This document shows positions 23,611-29,950 of a stretch of 46,085 nt of DNA, in pieces (the stretch's first letter is position 1; the number at the start of each line of letters is the position of its first letter). The position numbers and the translations under genes are program-made. Source of the DNA: a virus; the IMG/VR virus record IMGVR_UViG_3300041955_000186, positions 1-46,085 of that record, one strand, 5' to 3'. The notes beneath the pieces are model-generated. The model saw only the letters and a list, made by a program, of their open reading frames with translations, had not been told where the DNA came from and made no database searches.

Positions 23611-25307
23611 CGTGTTGTCGTGAGGGCTGTGCGTGGGAGTCCGTAGACTCTCAATGCCACGCCGGTAGCCTTCTCAAAGTCGCGTCCTTCAAAAGCATGA
23701 GCGAGTGCGATTCCGTCAGCCCTCTTGATGTCGTTCGGTCGGGGCACGCGGATACGCCGCATGTACTGAGCCTGGAACCGAAGGGTCCCGCCTCGCATCT
23801 TTACCGTGTAGGTGCGGACAAACAGGTCAGCGATCCGTGACATTAAGAGGCCGCCGAGCATTCTGAGGTCCCAGCCGGCGGAAACAACATAGTAGAGGTT
23901 GTGGTGGGGATAGTGACCGCCATCCTCATAGACCGGTTCCATGGCTACCTTCATGTCTGGGAACAGGAGCTTCGGCAGAGGAGTGAGAGAATGGTCGACG
24001 CGGTCGATAGTTCGATACCAGTCACGGGGTCGGCGTTGAACGACATTGCGTTTGCGAAGGTCGCTCTCGTGTTCGTCAAAGTAAGTGCGGAGCCGTGGAT
24101 ACTTGTCGAGATCGATTAAGCTAGATCCGCTCGACCACGGGTCGACCAGGTAATGACCGGTCCATGTGAATTGCCCGGACTTCGTGTCACGGACCATTGA
24201 CAATGGAAGAAGGCGTTCGTGTTCAACGAGCGTCGAGTCCTTTGTCACAAACACCTTGTCTGCACCTGTTGCGACTCCAATACCGATGCGAGTACCAGTC
24301 GTTTTGTCTTCGAGAAGTGGAAACCGTTCTTCTAGATCGGCAATGAGGGCCAGGTGCTCGGGGTTCCCGGCGGGCCACGGATCAGGACCGGCATACCAAT
24401 GGGGGAGCTTGGCGATCTCAAAGGCGTCAGTACGTTTCGGACTGGTTTGTCTTCCTCGTGTCCACTTCAACAACTGCTTCGCATTGTTCTGGCCGAACCG
24501 AGCAGTGGTGTCCGCGAGAAGTGCAGGACCCTGTTTGTCACGCCTGATTACGGTGATCGCGGGGTAGGCACTTACCTGGTCCTCAAAGGCATCCACGTCA
24601 TGCATTGCAATAGTGACATCCACCGAGAAGTGGTCACCGACAAACGCCCGAAGAGCACGGCCATAGGCGTTGTGCATCCACCGGTCCGCACAGATGTACG
24701 CGAGGGTTCCTTTATGCTTCAAGGAACGAAGCCCTGTCTCGTAGAACGCGACAAACAGGTCGGCTCGACCACCCATTGTGGGACAGGCCCGCCGATATGC
24801 GAAGGTCCGCACTGGGGCTATGTCTTCTAAGCGAACATAAGGTGGGTTGCCGAGTACGAAGTCTGCAGTAGCATTGAGGTCACGTCCGAGGATGAAGTCG
24901 CCCTCGTGAATCCACAGGTCGACAAGGGGAGTGACCATATCCTTGTCCCATTCATCAGCAACGAGGGTCTTTACCACGGCCTCCCGAGCAATCCGGACGT
25001 TCGAGGGTTGGAGGTCCACCGCGTAGATGGCCTCGCCTGCCGCGTCGATGGAGCGGCCATGTTGACGGCAAGACTCGCTCAGTCGGCGAGCCATTGGAAC
25101 CAGGAAGGCTCCGAATCCGCAGGCGGGCTCGATAGCCCGCAACAGAGCGAGGTCCCGGTCCGGCGTATAGCCCGCGAGATCCAGGATCAACTCGACCACC
25201 CACGGCCGGGTGAACACTTCGCCATGGCTGCCGTCCTCGTCACGGGCCCTGTCGACCCCTAAGGGCTGCACGCATGAGGCGGGGATCAGGAACTCCTCGG
25301 GAGTCAT
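23607..25307 (-). CDS. N6-adenine DNA methyltransferase (TaqI/Eco57I type)
   Basis: A 566-residue protein. The N-terminal half is the AdoMet-dependent catalytic domain: motif I EPACGFGAFLVP and motif IV NPPY (FVLGNPPYVRLED) identify an amino-methyltransferase of the gamma class, and the C-terminal half would be the target-recognition domain. It should methylate adenine at a specific site. ATG overlaps the upstream stop (ATGA). Codon and base composition differ visibly from neighbours (much more GAT, CAT, TTT, ATC and CTG; fewer TCG), suggesting recent acquisition. No cognate restriction gene lies beside it, which fits an orphan enzyme protecting phage DNA (inference). Confidence 0.9.
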   Translation of the reverse strand: MTPEEFLIPASCVQPLGVDRARDEDGSHGEVFTRPWVVELILDLAGYTPDRDLALLRAIEPACGFGAFLVPMARRLSESCRQHGRSIDAAGEAIYAVDLQPSNVRIAREAVVKTLVADEWDKDMVTPLVDLWIHEGDFILGRDLNATADFVLGNPPYVRLEDIAPVRTFAYRRACPTMGGRADLFVAFYETGLRSLKHKGTLAYICADRWMHNAYGRALRAFVGDHFSVDVTIAMHDVDAFEDQVSAYPAITVIRRDKQGPALLADTTARFGQNNAKQLLKWTRGRQTSPKRTDAFEIAKLPHWYAGPDPWPAGNPEHLALIADLEERFPLLEDKTTGTRIGIGVATGADKVFVTKDSTLVEHERLLPLSMVRDTKSGQFTWTGHYLVDPWSSGSSLIDLDKYPRLRTYFDEHESDLRKRNVVQRRPRDWYRTIDRVDHSLTPLPKLLFPDMKVAMEPVYEDGGHYPHHNLYYVVSAGWDLRMLGGLLMSRIADLFVRTYTVKMRGGTLRFQAQYMRRIRVPRPNDIKRADGIALAHAFEGRDFEKATGVALRVYGLPRTALTTTR

Positions 25308-25636
25308 AGAGAGCCTCTGAACCCTAACGGCGGAGGATCGAACCGAGGAACCGGAACTACGCCGATCGTCTTGCCCTTTGTAACCGGGAACCTGTTTCGG
25401 CGTGCTTCGGCTTCCTTCTCGACACGCTCGACCTCTACGCCTTCCTCGAACGTTAAGGTGCGTGGTCCGGGACAGTCGTGCGACTGCACGGCGACGATTA
25501 AGTCTCGCAAGGTAAAGCTAGTCCCGTCGAGAATCTCGACACCACATACACCGCAGTCGAACGTGTAATCGCCGCCGTCGTAACTTCCCCACAGGTCTAG
25601 TTCGAGGTCCGCCACGGTGTCACTTACTTCGATCAT
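25304..25636 (-). CDS. 110-residue acidic hypothetical protein
   Basis: Start at ATG 25636 by the ATGA overlap. DLELDLWGSYDGGDYTFDCGVCGVEI contains one CxxC pair and HDC follows about 25 residues later, so a single zinc site is possible; the middle is acidic and helical (FEEGVEVERVEKEAEARR) and the C-terminus Pro-rich. Function unknown. Coupled to the methyltransferase start downstream. Confidence 0.7.
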   Translation of the reverse strand: MIEVSDTVADLELDLWGSYDGGDYTFDCGVCGVEILDGTSFTLRDLIVAVQSHDCPGPRTLTFEEGVEVERVEKEAEARRNRFPVTKGKTIGVVPVPRFDPPPLGFRGSL

Positions 25637-26082
25637 TTGTACCGCTCCTTCTCGACTTCGATCCTTGTCTGTTGAGCCGACACTTGTTGCATGTAAACCG
25701 CCGGCCCTAACGTTGGAGCCGCCAACGTGGACTGTGGGAACGTAGCCCACGACTTCACGTCGACGGTACTCGAGGCGTTGGCCCACTTGACCTTCGGCAG
25801 TAGGTGCCAGCGCAAGAGCCACAGATGCCGAAGCTTGAAGCGTTGCAGAGCCGAAGCCGGCCACGAGAAGTAGAACGTATGCGTGGCGTCGGCTAGGTGC
25901 TCGGCCAAGACGTAGCTATAGAGGGCGGCCACTAAGTTGCCGTACAACATGTCAACGAACACGTCGAAGTCGAGACCTTGAACCATCGACGGAGAGAATA
26001 CTTGCCGCTGTCCTATTTGCAGACGTCGAAGCACTGTCTCTTTCACGTCGAAAGCCAACGCGTACGGATCGGTGTCGGTCAC
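25633..26082 (-). CDS. 149-residue hypothetical protein
   Basis: GTG start overlapping the upstream TGA. FDVKETVLRRLQIGQRQVFS and VDMLYGNLVAALYSYVLAEH form hydrophobic helices, then FYFSWPASALQRFKLRHLWLLRWHLLPKV, a Trp/Leu/Arg-rich stretch often seen in actinophage early proteins of unknown role. Probably soluble, weakly membrane-associating. Confidence 0.7.
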   Translation of the reverse strand: MTDTDPYALAFDVKETVLRRLQIGQRQVFSPSMVQGLDFDVFVDMLYGNLVAALYSYVLAEHLADATHTFYFSWPASALQRFKLRHLWLLRWHLLPKVKWANASSTVDVKSWATFPQSTLAAPTLGPAVYMQQVSAQQTRIEVEKERYK

Positions 26083-26282
26083 CAGGTCATCGCCTTTCGT
26101 AGTTCTTCTTCGTTCCAGTACGGAAAGTCCGCGTGATCGGTTACGAGTTTCGGCCAGTCGTACCGAGGGAACGCTTCGACTAGACCTTGAGTCGCGTATT
26201 GAACGCAGCGAACACGAACGCGGTCCGCGTGCGCCGCGTGCTCGGCTAGCGTGCGTATCTGCTTCTTGGAGAGTCGTCTCAC
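26079..26282 (-). CDS. 67-residue hypothetical protein
   Basis: GTG 26282 chosen because it overlaps the D12 methyltransferase stop (GTGA). Basic helical N-terminus (RRLSKKQIRTLAEHAAHADR) and an aromatic C-terminus (YDWPKLVTDHADFPYWNEEE). No family recognised. Confidence 0.65.
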   Translation of the reverse strand: MRRLSKKQIRTLAEHAAHADRVRVRCVQYATQGLVEAFPRYDWPKLVTDHADFPYWNEEELRKAMTW

Positions 26283-27106
26283 GCCGCCACCCCGGTCTTG
26301 GTCCATCCGTTCTCTTTGACCCATTTGATCCACTCGCGCATTTGTCGGTTCTCTTGCTCGAGTCGGCGCAAACGCTGTCTGTCGAACTCGCTCATGTCGT
26401 AGTCGGCGTTCGTCCAGAACACTTCCATGGTCCGACGTTTACCGCCCCCGGTCGTGCTGATTTCCTTCAAGTCTTCGAAGGGAAGCCAGTCGGCTCCCTT
26501 CTGCTCGCACACGATCACTTGACCGCGCCGCTCTCGACACCAGCGGCCGAGAGCGGGGAAGTCGATTCCCGACGACCCACACGCGTACCCGGCTCCGTTC
26601 CCTTGCGGTCTGTCGAGCTGTACTTGGTACGGCGGGTCCACGAACCAGGTAGCCTCGACGTCCGGGCACGTGGTCTCGTACGAACCCTCGAGGATCTTCC
26701 AGTTTCGGACCAAGGGTAACGCCTTGATAATACGGCGTTGGATGTGCGGAAACACCTTGACCATTCGAGAAGTGACCACGTATCCGTCGGGATTCGAGTT
26801 CGGCCGCATCATAGCGCCGCTGAAACTCGCACCGGCGCACCCGGCCAGTATTAGCCATTCGTGCGTGCGCGTTCCGACTGGAGGTACTTCGATTCCTTCG
26901 ACTTCTTCGGCGGTCATCCCTTGTATGCGCCGCCATATTCCGGCTACCTTCGGGTTAAGCTCGCATAGGATTACGCGAGTGTCGGGAGTGGCCCAGTGCA
27001 GACTGTAGCCGGCGGCGCCGGCGAACGGCTCGACTATCGTGTCGTACTTCGGCGCCGGGTAGTACCGAGCCAGCTTCGACTTCGCACCGTAGTAGTAGAA
27101 AGGCAC
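26279..27106 (-). CDS. D12-class N6-adenine methyltransferase (Dam-like)
   Basis: A 275-residue protein; GTG 27106 overlaps the upstream TAG (TAGTG) and gives the proper N-terminus VPFYYYGAKSKLARYYP, the FxxxKxxL AdoMet entry of D12 enzymes. It continues with VEPFAGAAGYSLHW (motif I), the AGCAGASFSGAM region, and WFVDPPYQVQL with the DPPY catalytic motif. A basic coiled C-terminus follows (RRLEQENRQMREWIKWV). Expected to methylate adenine in a short site, perhaps to evade restriction. It is phage-like in composition, unlike the second methyltransferase. Confidence 0.92.
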   Translation of the reverse strand: MPFYYYGAKSKLARYYPAPKYDTIVEPFAGAAGYSLHWATPDTRVILCELNPKVAGIWRRIQGMTAEEVEGIEVPPVGTRTHEWLILAGCAGASFSGAMMRPNSNPDGYVVTSRMVKVFPHIQRRIIKALPLVRNWKILEGSYETTCPDVEATWFVDPPYQVQLDRPQGNGAGYACGSSGIDFPALGRWCRERRGQVIVCEQKGADWLPFEDLKEISTTGGGKRRTMEVFWTNADYDMSEFDRQRLRRLEQENRQMREWIKWVKENGWTKTGVAA

Positions 27107-27207
27107 TAGTCCTCCGCTCGTTCGGTGTCGCAACGCTTGCAACGCCAGACTCCGTCGCGCCACGTGTGCGTAGTGTGCGGACAAGTAGCGGGGTCGGCTA
27201 GAACCAT
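27106..27207 (-). CDS. 33-residue zinc-finger peptide
   Basis: ATG 27207 sits behind GGAAGAG and overlaps the previous gene by ten bases; an ATG at 27237 is an alternative. CPHTTHTWRDGVWRCKRCDTER has the C-x2-H ... C-x2-C arrangement of a minimal zinc ribbon. Likely a small nucleic-acid-binding or adaptor peptide. The stop overlaps the methyltransferase start. Confidence 0.6.
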   Translation of the reverse strand: MVLADPATCPHTTHTWRDGVWRCKRCDTERAED

Positions 27208-27581
27208 CCCAACTCTTCCGCTAAAGAAGTAGGACATGGGCTTGCCGGTGGCTCCGACAGTAGGCACAGGTCGACTCCTATTCTCTCGTCCCTGAACGGC
27301 GTAACGTCGAACGTCCGGAAGTCCTCGAGCAGCTCCGCAAGCGTCGCGCCTCGACCTGTGCACGCCGACACCGGAAGAGCCACGTAGTACCTGTCGCTGC
27401 ACACTCCGGAGCCCCATCCCGTGAAACTTCCTTCTCGACCGACCTGAACGGTACGCCCACACGACCAGCACTCGGCGGTAGACACAGGACTAAGACTAGG
27501 CGCACGCCACGCCGCCCACACTTCGCAATCGTCGCAACGATAAGCGACTGCCACTCCGGAGCCCCATCCCGGCCAGGGCAC
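27198..27581 (-). CDS. 127-residue Cys-rich protein
   Basis: GTG start at 27581 with a G-rich SD (GGGGGGTAG) upstream; an internal GTG giving MAVAYRCDDC is possible. AYRCDDCEVWAAWRAP and AECWSCGRT form a zinc-ribbon-like unit. The motif GWGSGV occurs twice and is backed by a nucleotide repeat of about 20 bp (27403-27422 and 27553-27572). The C-terminal half (LAELLEDFRTFDVTPFRDER) is an ordinary globular stretch. Unknown function. Confidence 0.65.
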   Translation of the reverse strand: MPWPGWGSGVAVAYRCDDCEVWAAWRAPSLSPVSTAECWSCGRTVQVGREGSFTGWGSGVCSDRYYVALPVSACTGRGATLAELLEDFRTFDVTPFRDERIGVDLCLLSEPPASPCPTSLAEELGWF

Positions 27582-27587
27582 AACGCT

Positions 27588-27815
27588 CTACCCCCCTACC
27601 GACACCACGGCTCGCACGACTTCACCGTGTACGAGCAAGGTCACCGAAGCGAGCGTATGTGATCCGCACACGAACGCGTTTCGGTCGTCGCGTGCCTCTT
27701 CGCAGACGATCACGTGCCAGCAGTTGCGGTTCGACTGAACCGGTTCTACTAGGCACAGCAGCAGCCCGGACTTGAAGAGGACCAAGTTCCCCGGCCGATA
27801 CTTCGACTCAGGCAT
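27588..27815 (-). CDS. 75-residue hypothetical protein
   Basis: Start at the TAATG overlap with the metallopeptidase-like gene. Beta-rich small domain (YRPGNLVLFKSGLLLCLVEP, WHVIVCEEARDD, VTLLVHGEVVRAVVS), likely SH3-like barrel. No family recognised. Confidence 0.7.
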   Translation of the reverse strand: MPESKYRPGNLVLFKSGLLLCLVEPVQSNRNCWHVIVCEEARDDRNAFVCGSHTLASVTLLVHGEVVRAVVSVGG

Positions 27816-28317
27816 TACGCCGGCCCCACTCCACGGCGTGCTCGATAGCTCTTGTCACGTTCTCCGTGGACTTCTCGTCCAAGAGCGCCGGCAGGTCTCC
27901 GGCCTTGATTAGCCCGGCCGTCGGAGAGTTGAGAACGTGTACGAACTCGTGTATGGCGTTGCGGAGAATCTGTTCGTCCGTAGCACCTACGCACATCGGC
28001 AGATACCAACGGATTTTGGCACGGCCGTACTGCCACTGTGCGACGGTACAGGCCATCGTCGTGAACACGGACACGGTTCCGGCCTTCTCGACCGAGTCTT
28101 CTCCGTCGTGACTGACGTTGAACACGTGTCCTATCTCCCACTCGGGAGCCATCCCGAGTATGTCGGACGCGACGGTGCAGATACGGAGGACTCGCCGTGC
28201 CGTTCGCTTCTGAATGGAGTTCAGCGCCTCGAACTGCGCTTCGTACTTGACACCGAATCGCCTCGCCTTCGGTCTAGGTGCTCTCCTAGCCCTCGGCTTA
28301 GCTCTCGTAGTCGTCAT
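27808..28317 (-). CDS. zincin-like protein (HExxH motif)
   Basis: A 169-residue protein starting at the ATGA overlap (28317). The N-terminal 25 residues are strongly basic. ILRNAIHEFVHVLNSP places HEFVH at residues 123-127 in a helix, the zinc-binding signature of metallopeptidases, with Glu and His in a later helix (RAIEHAVEW) as possible third ligands. Short phage proteins of this sort resemble minigluzincin- or SprT-like folds. A protease acting on host proteins is plausible but unproven; the motif could also be structural. Confidence 0.7.
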   Translation of the reverse strand: MTTTRAKPRARRAPRPKARRFGVKYEAQFEALNSIQKRTARRVLRICTVASDILGMAPEWEIGHVFNVSHDGEDSVEKAGTVSVFTTMACTVAQWQYGRAKIRWYLPMCVGATDEQILRNAIHEFVHVLNSPTAGLIKAGDLPALLDEKSTENVTRAIEHAVEWGRRNA

Positions 28318-28616
28318 CGTTTCCACTCCTTCTCTTGTCTGAACCATCTTTCGGCGAACCACACGCGCCCTCGCACGAGATTCGCCCTCGCGTGACACAC
28401 GAAGCAGTACCACAAGTCCGACCAAGGCGCGTTCCGCACGCCGAACCAACGCCAGAAGTAAGGCACGAGTGACAAGTGTTTGCACTTCGGGCACTCGCGG
28501 CACTCGATCGGGTCCGGCTTGTCGTCAGGCATGACCACGCGCCTGTTCTCTTCCGCGTACTTATCGCCTCCCCGAAAAGGCGGAGGGTCTCCACGAGGCG
28601 GGAGGTCCGTCGGCAC
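28314..28616 (-). CDS. 100-residue zinc-ribbon protein
   Basis: GTG 28616, one base after the upstream stop. After a Pro-rich N-terminus, ECRECPKCKHLSLVPYFW and WYCFVCHARANLV provide two CxxC pairs about 27 residues apart, with a Trp-rich connection (WRWFGVRNAPWSDLW). Typical single zinc ribbon. Basic C-terminus. Possibly binds nucleic acid or RNA polymerase (inference). Confidence 0.7.
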   Translation of the reverse strand: MPTDLPPRGDPPPFRGGDKYAEENRRVVMPDDKPDPIECRECPKCKHLSLVPYFWRWFGVRNAPWSDLWYCFVCHARANLVRGRVWFAERWFRQEKEWKR

Positions 28617-28617
28617 G

Positions 28618-28854
28618 TCACGCTCGCGCCGTTACACGGCCGTTGTGACGGCTGCGCCCTCGAGCACAGTCGGCCGACAGTCGAGTAGACCTGGCGGCCA
28701 TACGGCGTTCGCTCCGATTGCGCGGGAGCACCTTCTCGCCTAGGCCGTCGAGCAGAGGGTAGCCGGTCTTCGGGTCCGGGATAGCCAAGCCGGCGCCGAG
28801 GAACATACGCGCCATCCACTTCGACCAACTGTAGTGTTTGGAATGCCGTCTCAC
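28618..28854 (-). CDS. 78-residue basic protein
   Basis: GTG at 28854 overlaps the upstream TGA. The N-terminus MRRHSKHYSWSKWMARMFLG and the Arg-rich C-terminal third (RNRSERRMAARSTRL, CARGRSRHNGRVTARA) flank a short GLAIPDPKTGYPLLDGLGE core. No family recognised; nucleic-acid binding is likely from charge. Confidence 0.65.
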   Translation of the reverse strand: MRRHSKHYSWSKWMARMFLGAGLAIPDPKTGYPLLDGLGEKVLPRNRSERRMAARSTRLSADCARGRSRHNGRVTARA

Positions 28855-29087
28855 TGTCGCTCCTGTCGTGGAATCTCGAGACACCGGCCTTCGTGGAAAC
28901 GTCGGAACGCGCAGCGTGGATTGTCGCAACCGCCCGAAGTTGCCAGCTCCATAAGCTGTCGGTCCACTTGAGACGGGAACTCCTTACCTTCCAGCCACGA
29001 AGCGATCATGTCCACGAACTTTCGTGCTGCTCTTCTCGCGCGTACCCACACGGCGTACCTCCGCAGTTCGTCGGTCGTGTACGTCAC
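28851..29087 (-). CDS. 78-residue hypothetical protein
   Basis: GTG at 29087 overlaps the WhiB stop (GTGA). A helical basic region (DELRRYAVWVRARRAARKF) is followed by QVDRQLMELATSGG and a Cys/His cluster CDNPRCAFRRFHEGRC that could hold zinc. Its coupling to WhiB suggests a partner in regulation (inference). Confidence 0.65.
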   Translation of the reverse strand: MTYTTDELRRYAVWVRARRAARKFVDMIASWLEGKEFPSQVDRQLMELATSGGCDNPRCAFRRFHEGRCLEIPRQERQ

Positions 29088-29449
29088 GCCGTCTTCCTTA
29101 GTAGTGCTCGACGGTCGGCTACACGTTCGGCGGCGGATCTTCCTCCGAACACTCCACAGCCACCTAACAGTGCCTTTTTCCGTGGTCTTTCGTTGGCACT
29201 TCCGCCGCGACGTTCTCTCTTGGCCGCTGCGTACTGATTGAGAAACTCGTCCGGAGACAGGTCTCGGTCGTCTAGGTGCCGCTCGTCCCGCACGCACTGC
29301 TCGAGACACTGCCGCTCGACCAAGCATCCGTGACAGAACTCCTTGGCCGCGGCGATTCCTTCTTCGGTGTTGGAGAAGAAGTCCGGAGCGTCGTCGTTGT
29401 ATCGACAACGTGCTCGCAACTCCCACGCCGGCTTATTCGGGCGCCTCAC
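29084..29449 (-). CDS. whiB: WhiB-family iron-sulfur transcription factor
   Basis: A 121-residue protein. It shows the WhiB arrangement: WELRARCRYNDDAPDFF with Cys15, then CHGCLVERQC with Cys39, Cys42 and Cys48 forming the [4Fe-4S] site, and the turn motif GVFGG at 99-103 (usual form GVWGG) followed by a basic helix (RSAAERVADRR). The family binds the region-4 domain of the primary sigma factor and reprogrammes transcription; phage members can repress host whiB genes. The 35-residue linker between the cluster and the turn is longer than usual. GTGA-coupled at both ends. Confidence 0.92.
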   Translation of the reverse strand: MRRPNKPAWELRARCRYNDDAPDFFSNTEEGIAAAKEFCHGCLVERQCLEQCVRDERHLDDRDLSPDEFLNQYAAAKRERRGGSANERPRKKALLGGCGVFGGRSAAERVADRRALLRKTA

Positions 29450-29868
29450 TTCGCGTCTCCTCGAACTAGCACGATCAGGGTGTCGCCGTTGACCTTGGTT
29501 CTAAGTCGTAAACCGTGGCTACGACCGAAATACCTGACTCGATTTCTTAGGCTGGTCAAGGCGTTTTCGTCGGACGGAGCCGGCAGCTCGATACGTCCGT
29601 CGAGTCGTAGTTTGACTACCCAACTCTCCGTCTCTTCCTTCTTGTCGACGTGGAACGGAACGTTTTCCCTCGGAGTAACGTCCTGTCCTTCGTGACAATG
29701 GCAGTCGCAGTACACGACTTTTCCGTTCGGCCGAGTCAGTCCTCCGGGACACTGACCGTGAAACTTCTCAGGAGAAGTAGTGCTGCTTACCGACTTGGCT
29801 TCGACGAGAAGCGCGGTTTCGCAGTGCCCGAACATCGTAGGTCCGCTGTTGACGCGTGTTAGTGCCAC
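29446..29868 (-). CDS. 140-residue hypothetical protein with CDCHCH cluster
   Basis: GTG 29868 is chosen for the consensus GGAGGTGA seven bases upstream. FHGQCPGGLTRPNGKVVY followed by CDCHCHEGQD supplies a dense Cys/His cluster, likely one zinc site. The C-terminal half (LRNRVRYFGRSHGLRLRTKV, GDTLIVLVRGD) looks like the sigma- or nucleic-acid-associated alpha/beta piece of small actinophage proteins next to WhiB. Function unknown. Confidence 0.72.
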   Translation of the reverse strand: MALTRVNSGPTMFGHCETALLVEAKSVSSTTSPEKFHGQCPGGLTRPNGKVVYCDCHCHEGQDVTPRENVPFHVDKKEETESWVVKLRLDGRIELPAPSDENALTSLRNRVRYFGRSHGLRLRTKVNGDTLIVLVRGDAK

Positions 29869-29872
29869 CCGG

Positions 29873-29950
29873 TCACCTCCGCTCTCGCGTGACGCTGACC
29901 ATGCGTGTATCGGCACGTTCGCGCCAAAACTTGAGCGTTACTTTTTTCAC
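29873..29950 (-). CDS. 25-residue micro-ORF
   Basis: GTG at 29950 overlaps the primase-helicase TGA (GTGA), encodes MKKVTLKFWRERADTRMVSV plus five residues, and stops exactly within the ribosome site of the next gene (AGGTGA). The double coupling and lack of other explanation for the gap suggest a translated relay peptide. Supported only by position. Confidence 0.45.
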   Translation of the reverse strand: MKKVTLKFWRERADTRMVSVTRERR

